DNA from: Alphaproteobacteria bacterium
Lineage (GTDB): Bacteria > Pseudomonadota > Alphaproteobacteria > Micropepsales > Micropepsaceae
Direction: 5' to 3'
DNA length: 64,000 bases
NCBI GenBank assembly: GCA_016125165.1
Contig: WGMH01000007.1
Span: 1-64,000, forward strand
The notes under the pieces were generated by a model. That model saw only the letters and a program-made list of their open reading frames with translations. It was not told the origin of the DNA and ran no database searches. How positions within the stretch are numbered: position 1 is the first letter of the stretch; each line of letters begins with the position of its first letter. Of the stretch, positions 26,345 to 34,835 are shown in pieces. A program made the translations under genes and the position numbers.

Positions 26345-27198
26345 CTTTTGCGAACGCCTATTGGGATCGCACGAACGATCCGGACGCGCTCACCAGCCTC
26401 GCGAAGCGCATCCGGATTAATGCTGTGCGCATGACAAACTCCGGCAATTCCTCGCATGTGGGATCGGTACTCTCGATCGCCGACATTCTGGCGACGCTCT
26501 ATGGCCGCGTGCTGCGTGTCGATGCCGCGAATCCCCGCGCACCGGAACGCGACCGCTTCATACTATCCAAGGGCCATGCTGGCGCTGGCGTTTATGCGGC
26601 GTTGGCGGAAACTGGCTTCTTCCCCATCGAAAATCTGACGCGGCACTATCAGAACGGTTCAAACCTGAGCGGTCATGTCTCGCACAAAAATGTGCCTGGC
26701 GTAGAGCTTTCCACCGGCTCGCTGGGTCACGGGCTCGGCGTGGGCACCGGGATGGCATTGGCCGCCAAGCTGCAGGCGAAATGCCACCGCGTTTTCGTTC
26801 AAATGAGCGATGGCGAATGCGATGAGGGTTCCAATTGGGAAGCGATACAGTTTGCAGGCCATCACCGCCTCGACAATCTCATTGCCATCATCGACTACAA
26901 CAAGATTCAGAGCCTCACGAGCACCGAAGATACGCTGGCGCTGGAGCCCTTTGCGGACAAATGGCGCGCCTTCAACTGGGCCGTCCGCGAAGTGGATGGC
27001 CACGACATTGGTGCACTCGTCAGGGCATTTGAAGCGATTCCGCACGAAGCGGGCAGACCATCCTGCGTGATTGCACACACGACCAAGGGCAAGGGCGTTT
27101 CCTTCATGGAGAACAATGTGCTCTGGCACTACCGCTCGCCCCAAGGCGCGGAATTCGCCGCCGCGCTGGCCGAACTGGATGCGGATAGCAATGCGTGA
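26341..27198 (+). CDS. Transketolase, N-terminal (TPP-binding) subunit
   Basis: Half of a two-subunit transketolase: this part holds the thiamine-diphosphate-binding domain. Seen motifs are SSHVGSVLSIADIL, ILSKGHAGAGVYAAL, STGSLGHGLGVGTGMALA, and MSDGECDEGSNWEAI, followed by IIDYNKIQ with the metal-ligand Asn. At 285 residues it matches split-transketolase alpha subunits, not a truncated full-length enzyme. The ATG overlaps the methyltransferase stop (ATGA) and its end overlaps the C-subunit gene by 8 bases. It belongs to a polysaccharide gene set, so it may supply or make a special ketose; sedoheptulose 7-phosphate is the GmhA substrate. Confidence 0.92.
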   Translation: MTFANAYWDRTNDPDALTSLAKRIRINAVRMTNSGNSSHVGSVLSIADILATLYGRVLRVDAANPRAPERDRFILSKGHAGAGVYAALAETGFFPIENLTRHYQNGSNLSGHVSHKNVPGVELSTGSLGHGLGVGTGMALAAKLQAKCHRVFVQMSDGECDEGSNWEAIQFAGHHRLDNLIAIIDYNKIQSLTSTEDTLALEPFADKWRAFNWAVREVDGHDIGALVRAFEAIPHEAGRPSCVIAHTTKGKGVSFMENNVLWHYRSPQGAEFAAALAELDADSNA

Positions 27199-28123
27199 CG
27201 CTTTCATTCGCGAATTGACGAAGGCGGCGGAGCGCGATCCCCGCATCATTCTCATCACTGGCGATCTTGGCTTTGGGGTGCTGACGGATTTCGCGAAGCA
27301 ATTTCCCAAGCAGTTTCTCAACGCTGGCGTCGCCGAACAGAACATGACAGCAATCGCCTGCGGCTTGGCACTGGAAGGCCACAAGGTCTTCACCTACTCG
27401 ATAGCAAACTTCACGACACTTCGCTGCCTCGAGCAGTTGCGCAATGATGTTTGTTATCACCAGGCGGATGTCACAGCGGTGGCCGTGGGCGGCGGTTTCT
27501 CCTATGGCCAGCTTGGCATGTCGCATTTCGCGACGGAGGATATTGCGATCCTCCGTGCGCTGCCAGAGATGAAAGTTTTCACGCCCACCGGCATTTGGGA
27601 GGCGGAGGAAGCAACGAAGGCGATCGTCGCCGATGGTGGCCCCGCCTATCTGCGACTCGACAAGGGCAAAGCTGCGAGCGATGCCGCCCAAGGTGAAATG
27701 TTTCAGACCGGCAAGGCGCGGATGCTGCGCAATGGACGCGACGTGTGCTTCATCGCCAGCGGCGCAATACTCTCGGAAGCCATTGCGGCCGCAGACGTGC
27801 TGGCACAAGAGGGCATCTCTTCACGTGTGCTTTCGCTGCATACCGTAAAGCCACTTGATACACGCGCCGTTGCAGATGCAGCACGCGAATGCGGCGGGAT
27901 TGTTACGGTGGAAGAACACACGGTGCTCGGCGGCGTAGGCGGCGCGGTGGCGGAGGCCTGCCTTGAAGCAGGCGCCTTGCCTGGCTTCTTTCTGCGTATT
28001 GGTCTGCCGGATGTGTTCCCCAGCATCGTGGGCGATCAGGATTACCTGCGCAAGGAATTCAGCCTTGACGGGGCTTCGATTGCCACGCGAACGCGGGAAT
28101 GTCTGGGGCGGATTTCCTCATGA
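27191..28123 (+). CDS. Transketolase, C-terminal (pyrimidine-binding) subunit
   Basis: Second half of the split transketolase, containing the pyrimidine-binding domain and the C-terminal domain. The TPP-activating Glu lies in NAGVAEQNMTAIACGLA. FSYGQLGMSHFATEDIAILR corresponds to the substrate/cofactor loop, and GGIVTVEEHTVLGGVGGAV is the usual C-domain segment. The ATG at 27191 lies inside the end of the N-subunit gene and matches the family start. At 310 residues it is full length for this subunit type. The resemblance to DXP synthase-like proteins is general to the superfamily. It is coupled to the next gene by another ATGA overlap. Confidence 0.92.
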   Translation: MRDAFIRELTKAAERDPRIILITGDLGFGVLTDFAKQFPKQFLNAGVAEQNMTAIACGLALEGHKVFTYSIANFTTLRCLEQLRNDVCYHQADVTAVAVGGGFSYGQLGMSHFATEDIAILRALPEMKVFTPTGIWEAEEATKAIVADGGPAYLRLDKGKAASDAAQGEMFQTGKARMLRNGRDVCFIASGAILSEAIAAADVLAQEGISSRVLSLHTVKPLDTRAVADAARECGGIVTVEEHTVLGGVGGAVAEACLEAGALPGFFLRIGLPDVFPSIVGDQDYLRKEFSLDGASIATRTRECLGRISS

Positions 28124-28842
28124 AGCGGCTGATGGATTTCGTGCTTTCGACCGTGCTGCTGCTGATCGCGAGTCCGATCCTGCTGTTGTTCATGCTGCTG
28201 GTATGGCTGCAGGATTTTCAATCGCCTTTTTACAGGGCACCACGCGTTTCACGCGGGGGCGGTACGTTCACCATGATGAAGCTGCGATCCATGGTGGTTG
28301 GTGCCGACAAGACGGGCGTTAACTCGACCGCACAAAATGACATGCGCGTGACGCGCGTGGGACACCTGATCCGCCGCTTCAAGCTCGATGAGCTCACGCA
28401 GCTTCTGAATGTATTTGTTGGCGACATGAGCCTTGTCGGCCCTCGCCCCAACACACGCGCCTGGGGTGTGGATCTCTATACGCCGGAGGAAATGCGCCTT
28501 CTCACGGTCAGACCCGGTATCACGGATTTTTCTTCCATCGTTTTTTCCGATGAAGGCGACATTCTGAAAGGGCATGCCAATGCCGATCTCGCTTACAACC
28601 AGCTGATACGCCCGACCAAGAGCAGATTGGGGCTCTTTTACATCGATCATCAGTCGATCTGGCTGGACATCGCGCTGATTGTGCTGACAGCTTTGGCTAT
28701 CGTTTCGAAACCGGCCGCGCTTGCAGGGGTTACGCGAATTCTGACGAAACTGAACGCGCCAGCGGACCTTGTTCGCATTGCCGCGCGTACCGAATCTCTC
28801 GTGCCCATGCCACCACCGGGCGCGAGCACGATTGCCTCGTGA
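28120..28842 (+). CDS. Initiating sugar-phosphate transferase, short (PglC-like) form
   Basis: Transfers a sugar phosphate from a nucleotide sugar to undecaprenyl phosphate, the first committed step of a repeat-unit polysaccharide. It has a single N-terminal membrane segment ([20 protein letters not shown]), then the family core: [31 protein letters not shown] with the catalytic Asp-Glu region and PRP, and [15 protein letters not shown]. It lacks the long multi-spanning N-terminal part of WcaJ/WbaP. A C-terminal hydrophobic stretch ([14 protein letters not shown]) is present. Overlaps on both sides place it in the run DegT-TylF-TktN-TktC-GmhB. The sugar transferred is unknown. Confidence 0.92.
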   Translation: MKRLMDFVLSTVLLLIASPILLLFMLLVWLQDFQSPFYRAPRVSRGGGTFTMMKLRSMVVGADKTGVNSTAQNDMRVTRVGHLIRRFKLDELTQLLNVFVGDMSLVGPRPNTRAWGVDLYTPEEMRLLTVRPGITDFSSIVFSDEGDILKGHANADLAYNQLIRPTKSRLGLFYIDHQSIWLDIALIVLTALAIVSKPAALAGVTRILTKLNAPADLVRIAARTESLVPMPPPGASTIAS

Positions 28843-29474
28843 TTATTCCTCCCGGCATCTGGGTATCGACCGAAGGTTCGCGATTGCAGGGCGGCGACGC
28901 CGGCCTTTTCCTTGATCGCGACGGCGTTGTCGTGGACGAAGCGGGCTATCTGCGCCGCGCACAAGACGTTCATATCGCGAAGGGCGCTGCGGAGCTGATT
29001 GCCTGGGCGAACGGGCTTGGCATTCCCGTTGTGGTGGTCAGCAACCAGTCTGGCATTGCGCGAGGACTATTTGGCTGGCCCGATCATGAAGGAGTGGAAC
29101 GGGAAATGGCGCGGATGCTGGCCCTGAGGGGGGCGCGCATCGACCTTTCTTTGGCCTGCCCGTTTCATCCTGATTTCACGCACGGATACAGCGCTGAACA
29201 CGCGCAATGGCGCAAACCCGGACCAGGCATGCTGCTGCACGCGTCGGGCCTGCTAGGCCTCAATCTCCCGCGAAGCTGGATGATCGGCGACAAGGCCAGC
29301 GATGTGGAAGCGGCGCGAAGCGCGGGCCTGCCCGCATGCATACACGTTCTCACAGGTCATGGCCCAGAAGAGCGCGACCGCGCTGTCACGCTTGCCAGCC
29401 CGACTTTTCAGGTGCTGACGGCGGACGACATGGAGGCGGCTATCGAGGTTCTGAAAGCAAGGTTCAATCGGTAG
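28839..29474 (+). CDS. gmhB: HAD phosphatase, GmhB-like heptose bisphosphate phosphatase without the usual zinc loop
   Basis: GmhB removes the 7-phosphate from heptose 1,7-bisphosphate. Starts at GTG 28839, overlapping the previous stop. HAD motif I is FLDRDGVVVDE (Asp26, Asp28), motif II is VVVSNQSGIARG, RKPGPGML carries the motif III Lys, and motif IV is MIGDKASDVEAA (Asp151, Asp155). GmhB-type enzymes normally bind zinc in a loop with CxH and a CxC just before RKP. Here only CPFH (Cys107, His110) is present and the CxC position reads AEHAQW. The rest of the family pattern is normal. Heptose genes gmhA, hldE and hldD lie 5-8 kb downstream. Confidence 0.82.
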   Translation: MIIPPGIWVSTEGSRLQGGDAGLFLDRDGVVVDEAGYLRRAQDVHIAKGAAELIAWANGLGIPVVVVSNQSGIARGLFGWPDHEGVEREMARMLALRGARIDLSLACPFHPDFTHGYSAEHAQWRKPGPGMLLHASGLLGLNLPRSWMIGDKASDVEAARSAGLPACIHVLTGHGPEERDRAVTLASPTFQVLTADDMEAAIEVLKARFNR

Positions 29475-30375
29475 GCGCCAAACGCGCGCGACGCCGCGCA
29501 ACATCGAGAGCCCAAAGCGCGAAAAACCATACGCTCCAGCAGAAGCCGGCGAGATTTGCCATCGCGCCACCAGTGCGCGAATAGCCAAGACGTTTCATTG
29601 GCCGCCGGCACAGAAACTCAATGGTAAGAATCCGGGCCAGATCGAGATCGCTTTTCCATTCGGTCGCGATATTCACGTCGATCTCACCGTCCAGCCGGTC
29701 ATGCAGGTGCCGCTGGGTTTCGGGTATCTGTTCGCCATAGGCGCGATCTTTCGCAAGTTCATATGGCACGCCGAGGAACGTGCAGAATCGTTGGGTATGG
29801 GTCACCGGATCGCGAATAAAATCGATATACCGGATGATGTGCATTCGCGGATCGCCCGCAAACGCGAGCACGGCGTTCGCATATTGATTGTACGACAACG
29901 CCATCGGCACCGGGTTTTCCGCCATGCCGCGCGAGCGCTGCGACTTGTAGATGCCGCGCGGATCACGAATGAGCGCAATGAATTTCGCGTCGGGAAAGGC
30001 CGACACGAGTTCCTTGACCTTTCCGGAATAGCGGCCGCGCTTGTAGACAAAGACCGCTGGGCTTCGATCACGAAAATATTCGGCGAGCGAAGCAGCGAGC
30101 AATGCGCGAAACGGAACCGGATAGCCGTGAGACTTCAGACGCGCGCGAATGGCCGCGCGGTCAAGACCCCACAGCGAAAACTTCGTATCTCCAAACAGAA
30201 AATCCAGCGCCTTCTCAAGAGAGAAATCGTCGTGGATGTCGAGCAATGGCAGCGTGATCCCATCCGGGATATCGCCTTCGATGCTCATTCCTATGGTGGA
30301 AATCTCGTTAAGGCGGCTTGCAACAAGCGTAGAACCGGAGCGGTTCAGATAGAGCAGAAATGCCAGATCAGGCAC
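29464..30375 (-). CDS. Sulfotransferase-family protein
   Basis: Predicted PAPS-dependent sulfotransferase that would put sulfate on a carbohydrate. The 5'-phosphosulfate-binding loop is LLYLNRSGSTLVASRL at the N-terminus, and the 3'-phosphate-binding element is IALIRDPRGIYKSQRSRG (about residue 135). LGVPYEL and a C-terminal hydrophobic segment (LAGFCWSVWFFALWALD, about 277-293), possibly a membrane anchor, complete the 303 residues. On the strand opposite to the preceding run, it overlaps the end of the GmhB-like gene by 11 bases. It is immediately downstream of the flippase gene on the same strand. No PAPS-synthesis genes are in the window. Confidence 0.83.
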   Translation of the reverse strand: MPDLAFLLYLNRSGSTLVASRLNEISTIGMSIEGDIPDGITLPLLDIHDDFSLEKALDFLFGDTKFSLWGLDRAAIRARLKSHGYPVPFRALLAASLAEYFRDRSPAVFVYKRGRYSGKVKELVSAFPDAKFIALIRDPRGIYKSQRSRGMAENPVPMALSYNQYANAVLAFAGDPRMHIIRYIDFIRDPVTHTQRFCTFLGVPYELAKDRAYGEQIPETQRHLHDRLDGEIDVNIATEWKSDLDLARILTIEFLCRRPMKRLGYSRTGGAMANLAGFCWSVWFFALWALDVARRRARLAPTD

Positions 30376-30378
30376 ATT

Positions 30379-31914
30379 TCAGTCCCCCGACTTGGGATGA
30401 CGTTTTAGCCGCGAAAGTCCCGACATCGCCACCAGATGATCAAGAAACGGCGCCACATCCCGCCCGACGAAAATGCGCGGAAAGAACAAAATCGCTGCCA
30501 AAGCAGCTGCGCCTACCACAAGGATGTCTGCAATCAATACCAAATAGTCCGCCACGGCAAGAGTTCGCAGCACCAATGCCGTTCCACTGCCCATCAGTCC
30601 CACAAGCCCTCCAAGCAGGGCGCCAGGAATCTGTGCGCGCAGGAACTCGGACAATGATACACGCACGCGCTGGCAGGCGAGACCCGACACAACGGAAAAG
30701 CCGGCGAGAAAGGACAAGGTAACCGCAGCGGAAAGATAGGGAAGCCCATAGCGATAGGTTGCGAGGCAGCCACCGATGACGAGGACCGCCTGAATCGAAT
30801 TGGCGGTTATGATCCTGCCGAGCTCGCCACGGCTGCGCAACAATGATGAGCTGACGCGCCATGACAGGCGCACATACATCGCCACCGAGAGGATTTCGAA
30901 TGGCAGGATGGCCGCCGACCATTTGGGACCGAAAACGACCCTGATCAACTCGGGCGCGAAAATGACAAGCTGCGCGCTCAGGGGAATGCCAATGAAGGCC
31001 GTGATGGCAAGCCCCTGAATATAGGCAGAGCGCAACCGTTCCAGATCATTCTGAACGCGCGCCATGGCGGGAAATACCACACGTTCGGCAATTGCCGAAT
31101 ACATGGTGTTCGGAAGTCCCATCAGGCTGTAAGCGCGCGAATAAATACCAAGTAGCGAGGAACCCAGATAGCGGCCGACGATGATATTGTCACCTTGCAG
31201 CGAAATGAAGCTCACGATGGCGGCGATCGAAAAGCCGCTCGCCGTGCGCATCAGTTCTCGCGCTTCAGACCAGGAAAACCGAGGCACCAATGGCGAGCGT
31301 ACTTGCAGATAAAGCGCCACAGAATTGGCGAAGGCCTGCGTAAGCGTTCCAGCAACCAGCGACCAATAGCCAAAGCCGGCATAGGCCATCGGAATGGCAA
31401 CCATAACATTGGCGAATACCACCGTTGCGAACCGCGTGACGAAAACACTCTGGCTGTGCAGATCACGATACAGGAGTGCCTGTGGCAGGGAACCGAGAGC
31501 CTGCGCAAGGAAGATCAGGCCAAGAACCTGCACAACACCTGCCAGCCCATCCATCTGGAACCAGTATTGCGCTGCGGGCGCCACCAGCAACATTCCCGCA
31601 AAACACAGGAACGAAGCAACAAACACGATCGAAAGGGCTACGCGCTGCCTTTGACGATCCAGCTCGGGCATCTGGATGATCGCAGCATTGATTCCGGGAT
31701 TTGAGATCAGGTTGGCGAGCTGAATGAAGATGTTCGCAGCGGCAACGACGCCGTAATCGTGCGGTGACAGCAGACGCGCAAGTACGGCCGTGAAGATCAG
31801 CTGCGCCAACGTTTCGGCAAGATAGAATGCGCCGGACCACACAACACCGACGGCCACCGCGCGCCCCATGTGCTGCGGCGGCTCTGCATGAGGTCGGTCT
31901 TGTGGATCGCTCAC
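30379..31914 (-). CDS. Lipid-linked oligosaccharide flippase (Wzx/MOP family)
   Basis: Multi-spanning transporter that flips undecaprenyl-linked repeat units to the periplasmic face. The start is a GTG at 31914, 11 bases after the stop of the upstream glycosyltransferase; an ATG at 31869 is an alternative. LSPHDYGVVAAANIFIQLANLI near residue 50 is the conserved loop after helix 1-2 of the RfbX-type (Polysacc_synt) domain, and many hydrophobic segments follow (about 12-14 by eye). The 511 residues are usual for this family. It is followed by a sulfotransferase gene only 3 bases away. Which repeat unit it carries cannot be told. Confidence 0.9.
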   Translation of the reverse strand: MSDPQDRPHAEPPQHMGRAVAVGVVWSGAFYLAETLAQLIFTAVLARLLSPHDYGVVAAANIFIQLANLISNPGINAAIIQMPELDRQRQRVALSIVFVASFLCFAGMLLVAPAAQYWFQMDGLAGVVQVLGLIFLAQALGSLPQALLYRDLHSQSVFVTRFATVVFANVMVAIPMAYAGFGYWSLVAGTLTQAFANSVALYLQVRSPLVPRFSWSEARELMRTASGFSIAAIVSFISLQGDNIIVGRYLGSSLLGIYSRAYSLMGLPNTMYSAIAERVVFPAMARVQNDLERLRSAYIQGLAITAFIGIPLSAQLVIFAPELIRVVFGPKWSAAILPFEILSVAMYVRLSWRVSSSLLRSRGELGRIITANSIQAVLVIGGCLATYRYGLPYLSAAVTLSFLAGFSVVSGLACQRVRVSLSEFLRAQIPGALLGGLVGLMGSGTALVLRTLAVADYLVLIADILVVGAAALAAILFFPRIFVGRDVAPFLDHLVAMSGLSRLKRHPKSGD

Positions 31915-31924
31915 ATTTGCCCCA

Positions 31925-33040
31925 TCAAGAAGAAACTGGCGCGAAATGGGCACGCAGCCAGCCGGCCAAGGTCTGCGCTCTGGAATCCCAGGTGGGCACA
32001 TCTGAAGGCCCCTGCGGCGATGATCGCTTTTTCAGCGCCTGTAACAATGCACGGCTGAGCCCTTCGGGATCATCCGGATCGAAGAAGGCAGCGCTGCGAT
32101 CAGACAGGATTTCCCGGGCGAACGGCATATCCGAGACAATCACGGGCTTTCCCGTGGCCTGATATTCCAGCAGCTTCATGGAGGCCAGATGGCCCCAACC
32201 CGGAAGCTGACGGCGATAGGCCGCACAGAGAACATCGGCTGCCGCGTACCAATCTCCCAACTCCTCCTGCGGACGAAATCCGGTGAAGCGAACAGTTTCT
32301 TCGGAAAGATTGAGGTCCCGTGCCATGGCGCGCCATTCCGCAATTTCGTCGGCCCGGCCACCCACGAACAGCCAGAAGAGATCGGTTCGCCCCTGTCGCG
32401 CCGCCGCCTGAAGCATGAGTTCGATGCCGCGATGCGCCCCCATGCTGCCGATATAGGCGATGACTTTCTTGTTCTGTGGAATCCGTGCCTCTGCGCGCAC
32501 CACCGCTCCGCTCCGCCGGGGCGTGATGTAGGCGGGGTCGATTGCATTGCCCAGCACGAGCGCGGGCCGTTCTGCAGCCTGGAAACGCCGCGCAAACGCG
32601 GATTGCAATGACAGGCAGGAATAAATGATCCCCTTGCAATGCGAAGAGCCCAGCGCATATCGCAGGATGCGGCCGCCGGGGCCGAAATTGTGCAGATCGT
32701 ACAGAAAATCCCTGCGCTGCATGGCGAGCGCCGCGGCGACGATGTCGTTATGTGCGATGAACATCCGATCCGCCTCCCATCGCCTGCCCTTTGCCAGTAG
32801 TGCCACGGCCAGCAGAACAAGCTTGACTGTGGGGCGGCGCTGTAGCCACGGCCAGCCAAACGTCTGGATTGAGAGCGCGGAAAATTTGCGACGGAATGCG
32901 GCTTCGTCCAACGGCCCCTTGACCGCCACCAGAAGAGTATCAACACCGGCGCGACTGAGCGCGTTGCAAAGATTGGCCGCATAGGAAGCATGCGCCGTTG
33001 TTGACGGAATTGAGGCGCCTGTTACATAAGCAAGCTTCAT
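31925..33040 (-). CDS. GT4-type glycosyltransferase
   Basis: Predicted GT-B-fold retaining glycosyltransferase acting on the cytoplasmic side of the membrane. The ATG at 33040 begins MKLAYVTGASIPSTTAHASY, a typical GT4 N-terminus; the frame extends upstream through unlikely sequence. The C-terminal half has KVIAYIGSMGAHRGIELMLQA (donor-binding start), RFTGFRPQEELGDWYAAADV, and SMKLLEYQATGKPVIVSD, the usual E-x7-E-like nucleotide-sugar region. Length is 371 residues. It is divergent from the FkbM gene across 138 bases, so this intergenic region likely has promoters for both. Donor and acceptor are unknown. Confidence 0.87.
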   Translation of the reverse strand: MKLAYVTGASIPSTTAHASYAANLCNALSRAGVDTLLVAVKGPLDEAAFRRKFSALSIQTFGWPWLQRRPTVKLVLLAVALLAKGRRWEADRMFIAHNDIVAAALAMQRRDFLYDLHNFGPGGRILRYALGSSHCKGIIYSCLSLQSAFARRFQAAERPALVLGNAIDPAYITPRRSGAVVRAEARIPQNKKVIAYIGSMGAHRGIELMLQAAARQGRTDLFWLFVGGRADEIAEWRAMARDLNLSEETVRFTGFRPQEELGDWYAAADVLCAAYRRQLPGWGHLASMKLLEYQATGKPVIVSDMPFAREILSDRSAAFFDPDDPEGLSRALLQALKKRSSPQGPSDVPTWDSRAQTLAGWLRAHFAPVSS

Positions 33041-33178
33041 GGGAACCAATGCATGGTCGATGCGGTGCTGTGAGATTAGTCGAGAGCGCCATATTCGCAA
33101 TGGCATACCCGCTACTGATTGCAAGGTGCCCCGACTCCGCACTTTGCGAACGGTCCGTCCGGGCAGGATAGAACGAAA

Positions 33179-34057
33179 ATGCAAGGTTCGCTCCATCGGT
33201 TAGCACGCGTCTTGGCGTCACCATTCCTTTCCGCCCGTAATGCCCTGATTAATGGGCTGGTGCGGACTCCGGCAGGGTTGGCAGCCGTATTGGACCTGCT
33301 CAAGGAACGCGATTGTCAGATCATCGTAAACAATGGCAATCACAAGGTGCGCTGCTTTCCGGGCGACTCCATCGGCAGAAATCTGTTCATCAAGGGCGAA
33401 TGGCAGCGAGACCTCTTGCAGCACTCTATTGAGCTTCTGCCTGGGCCTGTACTGCAAGACGATGCGATTTTTGTCGATGTTGGTGCCAATATCGGCACGC
33501 AATCGATATATGCGCATCAGAGCGGCAGGTTTAAGGACATCGTCTGCATTGAAGCGGAACCCGAAAACTTCAAAGTGCTGAAATTCAATCTTGTCGAGAA
33601 CAGAATCTCGGATCGCTATGCGTTCAATATGGGCGCAGGAAACGAACCGGCCAAGTTGCGCCTCTACCGAAACGAGAAAAGTTCAGGTAAGCACAGCTTT
33701 CAGAAGGCATCGGGCGACTTCGTTGAGGTCGAGGTAGATTCCGTTGAGCACATCTTACTGAGTGCAGAACTCAGTCTGGATCGCGTTGGGTTGGTCTGGA
33801 TCGATGTTGAAGGTTTTGAACTGCAGGTATTGAAAGGTATGTCGCACCTTTTGGATCGTCGCTGCCCCATTGTCATGGAATTTACCCCCCGCTTTTATGG
33901 CAGGGATGGCGTGGAGGAAATGATATCTCTGATATCGCGTTACTATGACCGTTACGCCACATTCGACGATGATGCGCGCACAAGTCCAATTGGAGATCTT
34001 CGCAATATTACGGAACAGACTGATATTCTGCTTGGCTTTGATCAACCCGGTTCCTAG
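33179..34057 (+). CDS. FkbM-family methyltransferase
   Basis: Predicted SAM-dependent methyltransferase of the FkbM family, often found in polysaccharide clusters where it methylates sugar hydroxyls. Motif I is FVDVGANIGTQSIYA (about residue 98), CIEAEPENFKVLKFNL is the conserved binding segment after it, and LVWIDVEGFELQVLKGM carries the family Asp-Val-Glu-Gly signature. The ATG at 33179 follows an AGGA site. The DNA is visibly more A/T-rich than the neighbours (26 of 60 bases G or C at 33541-33600), so later acquisition is possible. A small sulfotransferase-like gene follows 6 bases on. Confidence 0.88.
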   Translation: MQGSLHRLARVLASPFLSARNALINGLVRTPAGLAAVLDLLKERDCQIIVNNGNHKVRCFPGDSIGRNLFIKGEWQRDLLQHSIELLPGPVLQDDAIFVDVGANIGTQSIYAHQSGRFKDIVCIEAEPENFKVLKFNLVENRISDRYAFNMGAGNEPAKLRLYRNEKSSGKHSFQKASGDFVEVEVDSVEHILLSAELSLDRVGLVWIDVEGFELQVLKGMSHLLDRRCPIVMEFTPRFYGRDGVEEMISLISRYYDRYATFDDDARTSPIGDLRNITEQTDILLGFDQPGS

Positions 34058-34063
34058 CGCGCC

Positions 34064-34735
34064 ATGCTGAAGCCCGGTCCGAAATCATATCGCGAGTTTT
34101 TTTGGCGCAGACTCTCCGCCTTTGGAGCTCCTCCACCGAAATTCATTGTTGCTGGCACGGGGCGAACGGGTTCGGCACTCATAGCTGAGCTGCTGCAGAG
34201 TGCAGGTATCGCTTGCGGGCACGAGAGCGTCTTTACGCCTTGGGGTGTCTGCTACCAGCGGGAATTGATCGGCGATTCATCGTGGCTCGCCGTTCCATAT
34301 CTAAACGAGTTCAGCGGCCACATTCTGCATCTCGTTCGATCACCGGAGAAGGTGGCGCAATCGTTTCTGGACATCGGATTTTTTGATCCTGATACCGATA
34401 CAGCCTACTCGCGGTTTGCAAGACGATTTGTGCCGATAACAGGCAATCCGGTTGATGATGCGTTCCGATGGTATTTCGAGTGGAACAGCAGAATCGAAGC
34501 GGTCGCACATGCACGCTTTGACCTCGATGACGTGCAATCACTGATTTCACATACTGCCAGCCTTCTCGGCGTGAAATTGCCCGGAGACGCTGTTGCCCTT
34601 CAGAATCCTGTTAACCGCAAAGAAGGGTCGAAGAATCGCAGGCACGCCGCGCGAATTGAGGCCATTGCCGATGTCCGCCTTCGCAGAGATGTTGAAGCCA
34701 TGGCGGCTCGCTATGGCCTTTCACATTCGTCATAG
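34064..34735 (+). CDS. Small sulfotransferase-like P-loop protein
   Basis: Probable small carbohydrate sulfotransferase, similar in layout to the Stf0 or sulfotransferase_3 types. The P-loop-like VAGTGRTGSALIAELLQSAG (about residues 29-48) matches the PAPS-binding loop, and HLVRSPEKVAQSFL (about residue 89) matches the 3'-phosphate-binding element. No other domain is visible. Length is 223 residues, shorter than many family members but with both key elements. It is 6 bases after the FkbM gene, and both share a lower G+C content. This is a second sulfotransferase-like gene in the locus; the other is at 29464-30375 on the opposite strand. Confidence 0.7.
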   Translation: MLKPGPKSYREFFWRRLSAFGAPPPKFIVAGTGRTGSALIAELLQSAGIACGHESVFTPWGVCYQRELIGDSSWLAVPYLNEFSGHILHLVRSPEKVAQSFLDIGFFDPDTDTAYSRFARRFVPITGNPVDDAFRWYFEWNSRIEAVAHARFDLDDVQSLISHTASLLGVKLPGDAVALQNPVNRKEGSKNRRHAARIEAIADVRLRRDVEAMAARYGLSHSS

Positions 34736-34835
34736 CCGTCGCCTCAGATTGCCTCGTTCTGCCTGGGGCTTTAGAAAATGAGAGGGACGGTCGGTTTCCC
34801 CTATCATCCGTCGCGTTGACCAGCGGGCGCAAACC

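Noticed and set aside
26341..28123. The two transketolase genes as one gene broken by a frameshift
   Set aside because: Each half has its own start codon (ATG 26341 and ATG 27191), ribosome-coupled overlap and full family motifs for the N- or C-subunit, and two-gene transketolases are a known arrangement.
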